Shown here in pieces: positions 27,217-37,568 of a stretch of DNA of 64,000 nt. A program made the translations under genes and the position numbers. Each line of letters starts with the position of its first letter. The first letter of the stretch is position 1. Source of the stretch: Paratrimastix pyriformis (taxonomy: Eukaryota > Preaxostyla > Paratrimastigidae); NCBI GenBank assembly GCA_027972325.1, contig JAPMOS010000012.1, positions 677,501 to 741,500 on the forward strand, given 5' to 3'. Below the pieces are notes generated by a model that had not been told where the DNA came from, searched no databases, and saw nothing but the letters and a program-made list of their open reading frames with translations.

Positions 27217-27502
27217 TCTGCCTCCCTCCAAACGTGCTTTCCTCTGTACTTTGCGGCTCCTCCCTTTTTTTTTTGAGACTCTCCTTCTCCGTGGCCCTCT
27301 TCTCCGCGGAGCAGCGAACAAGACAAGACGTTCGCCGTCCTGAGCTGGCCCCCCCCCCCCCCCCCCCCCCCCAACGAAGGCGAGATCAAAACAACACAGA
27401 GATCTTAGGGTTAGAGGAGAGGAGAAACACCCCCAATGTTAGCGCGGAAAGAGAAGAAAGGGGAATAGCCGAGAGAGGACGAATGATCTCCTGCTACATC
27501 AT

Positions 27503-28386
27503 TTCACTGGGCATAACTCATCGAGGTGGAAAGGATAATGGAAACGATAACGCCCATAAGACCAATGGCTTCACCGAAAATTTCCATGACGAAGCACTTC
27601 ACGAAGAGGGCAGGGTTCTGAGCATCGGCCAGAGCGATCGTGCCACCAAGAGCACCCACGCAGTAACTATGCCACCCAACATTCGGGGAGGAGGAGGAGG
27701 GGGAAGTTCAGATGAAAAACGTGGTGAGTGTGTGGAGCAGACCCGGCGGCGAGATTAGAAAACCCAACAATGGCACCAGCTGCGAAGAAGCCATAGCCGG
27801 CCTTAAAGTCCTGGGGCTCTGGGTATGATGCTGGGTGCAGGGGAGCAGCAAGTTTGTTTTGCAGAATAATGGCCAGAATAATACCGTAGATGGCGAGTGC
27901 TTCGCAGAAAAGAACACTGAAAAGAAGCGGGAGATGAGAATTCGAGAAGCGAAAAGGGGGACGTCATCAAACCTGATCAGATTCTTCGACTTAATGCGGG
28001 GGTGCTTGACGGCACCACCAACAAGAGAGGTGCCGGTCAGGAAAATACCCCTGAAGAAAAAGATGCCGATTTGAGGACCCTCGAACAACAAACAAGACAA
28101 ACCAAGAGGCGCCCAGAACAGAGATTGCAATGGCCAGGAAAACGCCTTAGAGGATGTGATGAGTGAGTGGGGTGCAGATTCGAAAGAAGCAAATACATAC
28201 CCCACGCACCCCAATTATAGGGGTCGATCATCGTCAGATACTGGTCCCACTTGGCAGAAGGCACGAACGTCATCCGCTGCTCTTCTTCGATGAAGGTAAT
28301 AACCGGGGAGCAGTTCATCCAGCCGGAGAAGTAAAACGCCCCCAACTGTTATGCCCTTCGGGATTTGTCAGTCAGAAAACTATCAT
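27503..28386 (-). CDS. ATP6V0B: V-type H+-ATPase 21 kDa proteolipid subunit c''
   Basis: Ring subunit of the membrane V0 sector that carries protons during acidification of endosomes, lysosomes and contractile vacuoles. Exon 1 is only ATG ATA (28381-28386). A 35-nt intron leads to [18 protein letters not shown]. Further exons give PYNWGAWG + [14 protein letters not shown] + [20 protein letters not shown], then [18 protein letters not shown] (the Glu here is the expected proton-binding residue), [20 protein letters not shown] and [20 protein letters not shown], ending STSMSYAQ at TGA 27503-27505. Four to five hydrophobic helices are visible, as for c''/VMA16 rather than c. Introns are short and AT-richer than in neighbouring genes. 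High confidence in family; the 2-codon first exon is inferred. Confidence 0.88.
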
Positions 28387-28991
28387 GTTTCAAGAGCGAG
28401 CCTCATTCATCCTTTGGCGCGTGAGTGATAATGTTTTTTAATCTTCGATCCATTCATCTTCGACATGTTCTCGGGGTTTTTCCAACAAAGATAAAATGAT
28501 CAGGCCACATCGGTTCTGGTCGCGTTTCGGAAACTGTGTCAGCAACGAGGATCAGGATCAGCCATAATAGAAGTTCTTCCACCTCGTGGGCGAGGCGGCG
28601 CACCGCAAGGCCGAGCGGACCTTCAACCGCTCCTTCTGGCTGGCTCGCGTTACCGCCACGCTGGCGCTGGAGAGCCAACACCACAAGAGCACGGGCCTGG
28701 CATGCTTCAACGCGGCCAGATGGAGAGCGACCCCAACGCCAAGGTGGGCTTAAGCGGCGAGTGGGGTAGGCTTAAGCGGCGAGTGGGGTAACACCTTTCT
28801 TTTGTCCCTTTCTTGAAATGAATCATCTATCGTCCTTTCGACTTCGTATCGTTCTCCTCTTTCTTTTCGCAGTTTCCCTCTTCCTTCCCTCCTTCTTCGT
28901 TCTTCTCCGGCAATGACCCATCGTCCCCGGGCCATAATATGAAAGGGTGTGCTGTGGGTTGCCCCGTGGGAATATACTGTAAGCAACAACA
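28387..28991. other. Intergenic region with coding-like island and 22-bp duplication
   Basis: Upstream of V-ATPase c'' and RPB7 (divergent). A GC-rich island at about 28568-28740 could encode FFHLVGEAAHRKAERTFNR and about 35 more residues on the + strand, starting after an AG. I cannot attach it to a gene. A perfect 22-bp tandem duplication sits at 28747-28790. The rest (28790-28991) is AT-richer and is likely the RPB7 promoter and 5' UTR. Confidence 0.4.
28747..28790. repeat. Perfect 22-bp tandem duplication
   Basis: Two adjacent identical 22-bp copies (each beginning GGCTTAAGCGGCGAGTGG) at 28747-28768 and 28769-28790. Confidence 0.9.
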
Positions 28992-30429
28992 ATGTTTTTT
29001 TTGGTTCGCTCAGACCTTTCAGGACCCCATGATTTTCACACGATTCTGATGACGTTAGATGAGATTAGAGAAGTATCTGGAGCTCGCACCAGAATTCTTT
29101 GGGCCTCACCTCAGAAAAATGCTCGAAAAAAAACTCAGGGATGAGGTGACCTCTAAGTGTCAAAGGTGCGGCTATGTGGTTGCTGTTCATGAAATCGAAG
29201 AGATTGGCGAAGGTTTGCCTGATTTGCTGACTCCCCATTGACCATTTCGCAGGGAGAATACGACCGGGAAAGCCTACTGTTTCATTTCGCATCAAGTACA
29301 CTGCGATTGTGATGCGACCGTTTAAAGGAGAGGTTCTGGACACGGTGGTGAGCAACATCACCAAGTTCGGGGTGATGTGCGAGGCCGGTCCCCTGGTCAT
29401 CCATGTCTCCAGCAAGGTTGGCGGGTGCTTTTTGCTTGTCCTGTTGTTTGGTTGACAACTTGTGCCTGTCGATGGCTTGCCTGCGCGTGGCGTGTCTGTG
29501 CGTCTCGGTGTTGTTGTCTCGGTGTTGCTGTCTCGGTGTTGCTGTCTCGGTGTTGCTGTCTCGGTGTTGCTGTCTCGGTGTTGCTGTCTCGGTGTTGCTG
29601 TCTCGGTGTTGCTGTCTCGGTGTTGTTGTCTCGGTGTTGTTGTCTCGGTGTTGTTGTCTCGGTGTTGTTGTCTCGGTGTTGTTGTCTCGGTGTTGCTGTC
29701 TCGGTGTTGCTGTCTCGGTGTTGTTGTCTCGGTGTTGCTGTCTCGGTGTTGTTGTCTCGGTGTTGTTGTCTCGGTGTTGCTGTCTCGGTGTTGTTGTCTC
29801 GGTGTTGTTGTCTCGGTGTTGCTGTCTCGGTGTTGCTGTCTCGGTGTCGCTGTCTCGGTGTTGTTGTCTCGGTGTCGCTGTCTCGGTGTTGCTGTCTCGG
29901 TGTCGCTGTCTCGGTGTTGTTGTCTCGGTGTCGCTGTCTCGGTGTTGCTGTCTCGGTGTTGCTGTCTCGGTGTTGTTGTCTCGGTGTCGCTGTCTCGGTG
30001 TTGTTGAGCGTGTGGGTGGTTGCGTGTCCGGGGATGGCATCAAAGCAACGGTGCGAGGCCTGCTACCCACTCGCACAAAGGCGGGCGACCGCAGTCGGTG
30101 GGTGGAGGCACACACGCGCCCCGACGCACCACCGAGACGACGCACCACGAGACCTGCGACACAGCTCTCATGCACCCCGTTTCCCCCTCGTAGCATCTCC
30201 CGCCCGAATACGATTTCGACAACCAGTCCAACCCGCCCTGCTACGTCAATCGAGACGATGGCACCCGCATCCAGAGGGACCAACACGCCCGAATCCGAGT
30301 TTTGGGGCTGCTGATGGACCCCAACGACATCGTCCGTGCGCACATTCCCCGTCCTTGCTCACCCTGTTTCCTCCGTCCCCTCAGCGTTGCGTGGGGACGA
30401 TGAAGGAGGATTATCTGGGCCTTGTCTGA
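28992..30429 (+). CDS. RPB7: DNA-directed RNA polymerase II subunit RPB7
   Basis: RPB7 forms the stalk of RNA polymerase II with RPB4 and binds nascent RNA. Exon 1 is 12 nt (28992-29003, MFFL). A 55-nt intron (29004-29058) leads to MRLEKYLELAPEFFGPHL, giving the family start MFFL...LxLxPxFFGP. Next come CGYVVAVHEIEEIGEG, then after a short intron RIRPGKPTVSF, YTAIVMRPFKGEVLDTVV and KFGVMCEAGPLVIHVSSK (OB fold). A 777-nt intron (29417-30193), mostly a minisatellite, precedes HLPPEYDFDNQSNPPCY. A final GTCCGT-donor intron precedes RCVGTMKEDYLGLV, stop TGA 30427-30429. Length matches the family (about 170-180 aa). The RNA polymerase III or I paralogues fit less well, because KEDYLGLV is the RPB7 end. 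Confidence 0.92.
29507..30006 (+). repeat. 14-bp minisatellite inside RPB7 intron
   Basis: About 35 copies of a 14-bp unit (CTCGGTGTTGCTGT) with T/C variants at the GTTGTT/GTTGCT/GTCGCT positions. It occupies roughly 500 of the 777 nt of the intron. It is open in all frames because no unit variant makes a stop. Confidence 0.92.
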
Positions 30430-30925
30430 GGTCGCGTCGAGGCGGGACCGTGCTGGCTGGTGGCGCCTGCTGCTCCCCGCAAAAACTCTTCCTCACCTTT
30501 TATATTTTGTTTTATTTTATCGCAGTTGTTTCGCACGCTTTGCTATATCCCACTCAAACAGGTCACAAACGGGGTCTTTGCCTACCACGGGGGGTCCTTT
30601 CAACGCGACATGTCCGTGTTCAACAGCTCCGGGGGCAACCAGGTCGACATTTTACAAAAATATCCCGAGCATACATCCCGGGGGCTGAGAGAACAAGGGG
30701 AAAAGACGCTGATGAGATAACGAGCCATCGCCAGAGCCAGAGCGCAGACATGGAAACCGGCACCTCACGGCCCCCTTGGGAGGGGAGCCGGTGAGGCGCT
30801 GCGGGTGTGCCGATGCAAGTTTGTTGCACGCAGGAGGCCAGCCAGGAAGGGGGCGGAGTCCAGCCCAGCGTCACCAAGAAAAAACCGAATGCGGGGGGGA
30901 CATGGACCCGGAGGCATTGCTTCGC
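30430..30925. other. Intergenic region with exon-like fragment
   Basis: Between convergent RPB7 and eIF4A. After a T-rich tract ending TTATCGCAG (30526), the + strand is open for about 65 codons, including YIPLKQVTNGVFAYHGGSFQ and MSVFNSSGGNQVDILQKYPE, ending at a stop near 30718. It looks like an exon without partners. No gene can be assigned. The remainder shows nothing recognisable. Confidence 0.4.
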
Positions 30926-30947
30926 TTAAATCAGATCGGCAACTGGG

Positions 30948-31008
<61 letters not shown>

Positions 31009-32551
31009 GCGAGGCTGAGCTGAGAAAGGCAGGCCAAGAGGCGAGGGGTGGGCTGGGCTGGGGGGTGGGCGGACCGTTCATGGGCATCTCATCGATCTGG
31101 GTGGAGTAGAACTGCTCGATATCACGCAGGATGCGGATGTCGTCGCTCTTGACGAAGTTGATGGCCACACCCTTGCGCCCATAGCGGCCCGAGCGGCCAA
31201 TGCGGTGGATGTAGAGCTCACGGTTGTTGGGCAGATCGTAGTTGATGACGAGCGAGACCTGGCTCACATCGATACCGCGAGCCCACACGTCCGTGGTGAT
31301 CAGCACGCGGCTGCGCAGGCAGGGAAGCAAAGTGTGTGGTGTGTGTGTGTGTGTGCGCGTGTGTGCGTATATATGAAGGCAGAAAGGGGTGACGCTCGGA
31401 GAGGGGTGGACGCGGGCTGCTGGGACGGACGCCTCGCCCTTGCGGAATTGGTTCATGATCTCGTTGCGCTCCTTCTGCTCCATGCCGCCGTGCATCGAGG
31501 CCACCGTGAACTTGGCCTGGCGCATCTGCTCGGTGAGCCAGTCCACCTTGGCTCGGGTGTTGCAGAAGATGACGGCCTGGGTGATGGTGAGCGTATCGTA
31601 GAGGTCGCAAAGGGTGTCGAATTTCCAGGCTTCCCGCTCGACGGCCACGAAGAACTGCTTGATGCCCTCCAGGGTCAGCTCATCGCGCTTCACCAGCACA
31701 CGAACAGGCTGGTTCATGAACTTGGTGGTCATTTCGAGGATCTCCTGGGGCAGGGTGGCGCTGAACAGGCACACTTGGGTGCCCCGAGGCAGGTACCGGT
31801 AGATCTCGTAAATTTGTTCCTTGAAGCCCTGGTTCAGCATTTCATCGGCCTCATCAAGAATCAACATCTTGATCGCCCGGGTGCGCAGATGGTGCTTCCG
31901 AATCATATCTACGCACGGTTGTATCCAATATTGATTTGGGTTCTGTGGTGGTGCAGGAAGGCAGACCAGCAACACGGCCGGGAGTCCCAGAGACAATTGG
32001 GACGCCACCTTCCAATTTGCGGATATCTTCGCCAACGCTGGCACCGCCAATGCTCGCATGGCAAGCAATGGACATGTGCTCGCCCAAAGTCAGGATAACC
32101 TGAGGCCCGCCGACAACATAAGCATACAACAGCAAAAAAAAAGAGACCTTCTGGATCTGGAGGGCAAGCTCGCGGGTGGGGCCCAGAATGAGGACCTGGG
32201 TCTCTGTCACCGACTTATCGATGCTTTGAAGGGCACCGATCGAAAAAGTGGCGGTCTTACCCGTACCAGACTGGGCCTGAGCAATGAGATCACGGCCGCT
32301 CATCATGGGGATGATGGCACGCTGCTGGATGGCAGAAGGCTTTTCAAAACCTTTTGGATTTGGCGAGATGAACTCTGAAAAACAAATATGCCGCAATACA
32401 AACCATACTGGCAAATGCCTCTGTACAGTTCAGGCTTCAAGTTCATTTGGGAAAACTCAGTCACCACCTGGACATCAGGAGAGGTATCGAAGTGAACCGC
32501 TTGCTGGTCAGCCTGCTGAGGGGCGGCAGCACCTTGTTCTGAAAAAGCCAT
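30926..32551 (-). CDS. EIF4A: Eukaryotic initiation factor 4A (DEAD-box RNA helicase)
   Basis: ATP-dependent RNA helicase of the cap-binding eIF4F complex. ATG 32549-32551 begins [18 protein letters not shown] short intron splits [14 protein letters not shown] (Q motif). All helicase motifs are present: AQSGTGKT (I), PTRELA (Ia), GG, TPGR (Ib, restored by splicing [12 protein letters not shown]), DEAD (II), SAT (III), [14 protein letters not shown] (V) and HRIGRSGR (VI). The last 132-nt intron (30943-31074) is packed with GA dinucleotides and leaves a 17-nt last exon encoding only VADLI and TAA (30926-30928). Length is the usual about 400 aa. eIF4A-III is a close paralogue, but the MPMNVADLI ending is shared and the N-terminus fits eIF4A. 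Confidence 0.93.
30954..31001 (-). repeat. GA dinucleotide microsatellite in eIF4A last intron
   Basis: About 24 GA units on the + strand (CT on the sense strand), ending close to the acceptor of the last eIF4A intron, where it may serve as the polypyrimidine tract. Confidence 0.9.
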
Positions 32552-32719
32552 CAGCCAACGCAAGAGGGAAAAACCTTGAGCAAACCCATTTTGTGTGTTG
32601 ATAACCGGGGAATCCCCTTCAAAAAAAAAAGGGGGAGTTTCTCGAAGGGGAGAAAACGGGGAGGAAAAGAGGGGGAAAACACAAATACTCTACGGCACAT
32701 AACACCAAGTCGTCGTAGA

Positions 32720-34706
32720 TCAGGTCGAAGCGGGGGGAAGGGAAACGATGACATGAGGGATGAGAGGATCCTCAGCGACACCAGAGGGGGGAGGAACGAT
32801 CGGTTCAGTGGCAGGAGCTGCAACAGGGGCAGGGACAGGAGGGAGAGGCTCCCCAGCGGCGGGAAGCGAGTTCGGGGGAGGGGAGTCCACGAGGGCGGGG
32901 GATGCTGGGGCGCTTCCTGGGGCGGTGACGGCCGCGACAGCCGATGGGAGGGCGGGGATTGGGACGGCTGCTGCAGGGGCTGCTGGGGCAATCGAGGGGG
33001 CCGCAACGGCCGTGGCGGGTGTCGCGGGGGCAACGGGGCTGGGCGCAGCGGAAGCAGGGGCGGCGGCCGGGGCGGCGTCGGCTGGACCGACAGGTGGGGC
33101 GGGATGTGGGGCGGCATCGTCGCCCGTCTCGTCGCCCGTCTCGTCGTCGTCGCTGCTCAGTTCGGCCATCAGCCGCCGCTGCTCCTCCAAGATGGAGGCC
33201 TGCACCGCCCCCCAGCCGCACCCCAACCCAACCAACCGAAGGCCGCGGCGTGAGAAGATGCGTGCGTGCGTGCGTGCGGGCGTGCGGGCGTGCGGGCGTG
33301 CGTGCGTGCGGGCGAATGATGTGACGGTGCCAGCGGGCCGACCTTCAGGCGGAGCAAATCTTCCTGACTCTTGATGGTGGCCGCGTCAGGCTGTGGGAGG
33401 AGGAGGAGGAGGGAGGAGGGAGGGAGGGGGGGGGGGGGGGGGGGGGCACGGTCAGGACAGAGAACGGCACGGTCGGGGCGGCTGCAGCTCTGGACAAGCC
33501 GCGAGCCGCGAGCGCCGCCACTCCTTCTCGGACCCATCCATCCTCCACACCCCCGGAACCGGAAGGCCGACAGACGATGATCGATGATGCCTCGGGAGGG
33601 AGGGAAAGGGGGGGAGGAAGGGTAGCCGTCCCGGCGGGGGCTGGACGCGGCGCCAAGCAGGTCCGGTCGGCATCAGGCGTGGCGGGTGTGTGTGGAGGAG
33701 CGCGTGTGCGGTGGTGTGCGGTGGCGTGCGGTGGCGTGCGTGGGTGTGCGTGGGAGCGGTGAGGAAAGGGGCCGATTGGGCAAGGTAGGAGCATCGCATG
33801 TCGGCCCAGCCAGCCCTCTGACCTTCTGCGGCCCCGACCGGGGGCGGGGCGGCGTGGGCGGCAGGTTGGCGCTTCCCGGACGCCTTGGCAGTCCGTGGCC
33901 GCTTCCGCCCCGAGATGCTCTGCGATGCCGATGGATTGAAGGCCGAGTCGACCTGCAGGGGCAGAGAGACGGCGCGCTGGGTGTGAGGGTGGGATGAGGT
34001 GGGGACAGACATCCGCTGTGCGGCGGGAGCCACGGCGTTTGCGCGGGCTCGGTGGCCCCGGGTTCCCCTTGGCGGTCCGGACGGTCCGCTGGACGCTGGG
34101 CTGCTCGGTCTCGCTCTGGGTGTCGGAGAGGACCGCAGTATCGTCGGCCACGGTGGGTGCCACCGCCGGCACGCTGCATCATCGACAAGAAAATACCATT
34201 GCGCGCTCAGGGGCAGGTAAGAGGCGAATAACGTGCGGACGCTTTCGACCAGTAGGCAATCGATGTTAGACGATCGTCATTCTGGACCCTCTTTAATTCG
34301 GTGGAGTACCTACCGTCAGATATATGGAGAGCCATTTTAAGGTCTTGTAATATCGCTTGTTTCCTCCACATATTCTCGGCAGTATCACCCTGAGCGCGAA
34401 ATGCGTCCATCACGGCAACAAAGGCTGCCAATTCGAGCTGTTCGAGCTTCTTTTTGGCATGGGCAGCGTTAACCGCGTCCGGGGTGACGGGAGGCTTCTC
34501 TGGGATGGAACAGTGAGCGATGGAAAAAAAACAAAACAACTCAAATAGACCCATGTTGCCAGAGGGAATAGCACCAATGTTGGCTGCTTGAACGGCAACG
34601 CCGCCGCCCCGTTGCCAGCAGTTCCATGAGTCTGATCGCCCACTCTCGAGTTCTCTCAGATGGTTCCGAACGCAACGATCAGGACAAAAACGAACAGTTC
34701 GACCAT
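32720..34706 (-). CDS. ENT (EMSY N-terminal) domain protein
   Basis: An exon at about 34240-34500 encodes LEQLELAAFVAVMDAFRAQG, then LQDLKMALHISDGRYSTELK and NDDRLTSIAYW. This matches the ENT domain of EMSY and of plant EMSY-like chromatin proteins, with the conserved FRAQGD, LHIS and NDxRLxxIA signature. An upstream exon (about 34540-34640) gives WNCWQRGGGVAVQAANIGAI. Downstream exons are basic and Ser/Pro-rich (PSPRKRRGSRR, about 34010-34060; VDSAFNPSASQSISGRKRPR, about 33870-33955). A coiled segment follows (ASILEEQRRLMAELSSDDDE, about 33150-33205), then a Pro/Ala/Val-rich tail ending SLPPAST at TGA 32720. A chromatin or transcription role is inferred from the domain. The start is uncertain, because no in-frame ATG is obvious before the ENT exon; 34706 marks the nearest upstream ATG region. 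Confidence 0.6.
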
Positions 34707-34761
34707 ATTCCACAAAGAGAATAATACACGAAAAAAAGGAAGTGGAAATGCCAAAAAGAGG

Positions 34762-37339
34762 TTATGCCAATATTGGTGGTCCTGGTAGTGGGTGAGATTC
34801 AGTCTCCTCACGGTTTGGCAGCGAAACGGCCCTCACGAGAGAGCCCATCCGGAGATGGTACTCCGGGGTGACCTGCCAGGAAGGAGCCGGAACCCATGAG
34901 GGTCAGGAGGTGGGCGTGTGGGGCGTGGGAAGCTGGGGGCGGACCTTGTCGTCGGAGAGGCCGAAGCGGGCCCCGAGGGCCTTGTAGTCGGACTCGCACT
35001 TGACGAACCGGGCCAGGGTGACCGGGTCCAGGTCGAAGTCTGCACCCCCGGTGGTGGAAGACCCATGAGGAGATGCAGACTCGTTGTGAGGAAGTACCTC
35101 CGGCCAGGGGCCTACCAATTTAAATATGTGGTCAAGGGGGCCGAGGTTTGTGCCACAATTTCCCACCAAAACGGTTGGGGGGGCGGGCGTGAGGCGGACC
35201 GTTGAAGTGTCTGTAGCGGGCCTCGGGGGGCTGGGCGCCCTCGTCGTTGTCGGGGAAGATGGCCTCCTCCTTGGCGAAGTGCCACGTCCGGGTGCGGGCG
35301 TCGAAGACGGGCGGCGGGGTGGGCGAGCTCTGCCCGGGCTCCCCCTGGCGGCTCGGGTCGCATCCCTCGCTCGCTGGCGAGCCCACGATGGGCCGGAGGG
35401 AGGGAGGGAGGAAGCAAGGAGGTGAAGGGGTCCGAGGGAGCCAGGGAGGGAGCGGGGGAGCGAGGCGTGCTGGGGGCGGGCGGACGGGCGGGGTCGTTGA
35501 TGAGGTCGGTCAGCAGCACGTCCGACCCGGCCGATGGCGGGGCGAGCGGCTGCAGGGGAGCCGTCAGGGTGGTGGGGCCCTTGCCGGCCGGGGGCAGGGC
35601 CACCGGGCCCGCCAGCAGCATCGGGTAGTCGTCGTCCTCCTCGGGGCCCTCCTGGAAACGGCTGATCAGCTCGTGCGGCACCCGTGGCCGGAGCAGCGAG
35701 GGCCCTGCGAGGCGCCGCCCGGGAGCCGAGACCACAGCCCAGCCCAGCCCAGCCCAGCCCAGCCCAGCCCAGCCCAGCCCAGCCCAGCCCACCACCAGCC
35801 CATCCACCAGCCACGCCACCAGCCACACGGTCATGCGGGTCCAGCGAAGGCGAGTTGGTGGCGAGCGGCGGATGGGCTCCGACAGCGACAGCGGCTCCCC
35901 ACACGACCGAGGGCGGAGCGACAGCGGCGGCTGGGGGGCGGGGACGGACCGGGCTTGAGGTCCTTGGACGGGTCGAAGATGAGGCCCCCTGCGGCACCCA
36001 CCCGCACCCACGAGCAGCTTAATCTCGTCTCCCATGGGCGCCAAATGGAGGAGGGGGAAGGCGGGAAGGCGGGGGGCGGGGGCGTGGGGGGGCGTGGGGG
36101 GGGGGGCGTGGGGGGGGGGGGGGGGCGGGGGAAGGCGTGGGGGGGGGGGGGGGGATCGATCCAGGGAAGGGGGCGGTGGGCGGACTGCGCTCCTCGACCA
36201 GGGCGGTGGTGGGCTTTGGGGGCAGCGCCACCTCGGCGTAGTCGTCGTCCCCCTCGGGCCGCTCGCCATACTGGGTCAGGTCCACCGGGGCAGGCGCGAT
36301 CGCCGCCGCTGCAGAGGGGGCCGCCGGGGCCGGCTGGGCGGGCAGGCCGCCGGGGCCGGTGGAAGGGGGGGGCATGGCGGGGGCCGGGCCGTAGGGGTGG
36401 GGGTGGATGTGGAGGGATCCCGCCGACCCGATGCGCTGCCCCATGACCAGGGCGCCCCCGGGAGCCGCGGAGGGAGGGGGGTTGACGGGCGGCGGCGGCA
36501 AGGGGGCGGGCCCGGGCATGTGGGAGGGGAGCAGCGGGACCCCGGTGGGGCCGCTGGCGACCGAGTCGCGCCGCTCGGCCTGGCGGGAGGTCCCCCCGCT
36601 CGAGGCCACCGAGCCGCCCGCCGGCCCGCCGGCCTCGGTGCCCATGGCCTCGTGGGTGCGGGGCGTCAGCGAGTCGCTGACCGAGGCCGCCGAGCCGCCC
36701 GGGCCGCCCAGCCCCCCCGGGCCGCCCATCATCAGCTCGGGCGGGAACTGCAGGTGGATCCGGATGGCCTCGGGCCGGGGGAAGTCCACCGGCGGAACTG
36801 TCGAGACCAGTCGCACTACCGCCCGCCCTGGAGAGCCAAGGGGCCGGAGGGTGTGCGTGGGTGGGTGGGTGGGTGGGTGCGTGTGAGGGAGGGGGACCAG
36901 GGTTGGGGGCTCAGGGGGGGGGGGGCCTGACGGACCCAAGGTGCGTCCGGCGGAGACGTCCTGCTTGTGGTTGATCTTTTTCATGTGCTCGAAAACCAAC
37001 GGGTTCAAAATCTCCGCCTGGATGGTGAGCGTGATCTTCTGCTTGGCCGACTTGAAGACGATCGCCGAACTGATCTTCCGCTCGATCGAGGCATAAACCA
37101 GCACCTCGAGCTTAATGATGGATCCAACGACGGGCTATGTGATTTTGATGATGATGGCGTCAGAAGAAAGAGAAAGGAAGAGGGACCTCCTTAATCATGA
37201 TGTTGCGATGCTTCGGAGGGAGCACCTCGATGAGATCACAGGCAAGTTTCCCTGGACGCATAGCCATCAAAACTGTGGTTGTGTACCTATCAGGGAAACA
37301 ATTCTAGATCACGAAGCGCGACACAAAACCGACGTGCAT
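34762..37339 (-). CDS. Unrecognised protein, conserved N-terminus and long disordered region
   Basis: I do not recognise the family. A likely start MHVGFV (ATG 37337-37339) splices in phase to YTTTVLMAMRPGKLACDLIE, then VLPPKHRNIMIKE, PVVGSIIKLEVLVYASIERK and IVFKSAKQKITLTIQAEI (about 36960-37280), a well-conserved-looking alpha/beta segment. The next exon (about 36240-36830) has VPPVDFPRPEAIRIHLQFPP and a Gly/Pro/Ser-rich stretch. Two acidic-tyrosine motifs occur, GDDDYAEV and EEDDDYPMLL. Late exons encode RTWHFAKEEAIFPDNDEG and ARFVKCESDYKALGARFG, ending TPEYHLRMGSLVRAVSLP...PPILA at TAA 34762-34764. Introns are GC-rich with poly-G and CCCAG repeats. It could be an adaptor or signalling scaffold; that is only a guess. 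Confidence 0.5.
35738..35791 (-). repeat. CCCAG pentamer repeat in intron
   Basis: About ten copies of CCCAG (sense strand CTGGG) inside an intron of the unrecognised gene at 34762-37339. Confidence 0.85.
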
Positions 37340-37568
37340 CCCCGTTTGAGTTGGCCAAAATCAACTTTGGCGGGGTAGTGAACGATGCCTCCTTTTGGAG
37401 TTCGAGGGAGAAAACGCTCGAGCCGATCCGTGTCCGGGTTCGCGCTGAGCATTCACCTTCGTGCAAGCGCGCACTGGAATTTTGCTCGAGACGCCCCGGT
37501 TTGGTTTGCTTCATCCGAGAGAAGCCGGCAACCACCAGCTCGCGACCTTTGCCCATTCTTTTGGCTGA

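Noticed and set aside
29403-30429. Long ORFs of about 300-350 codons rich in Cys/Leu/Val/Ser on the + strand and Asn/Thr/Gln/Arg on the - strand
   Set aside because: They are translations of the 14-bp minisatellite in the RPB7 intron; RPB7 exons on both sides splice across it.
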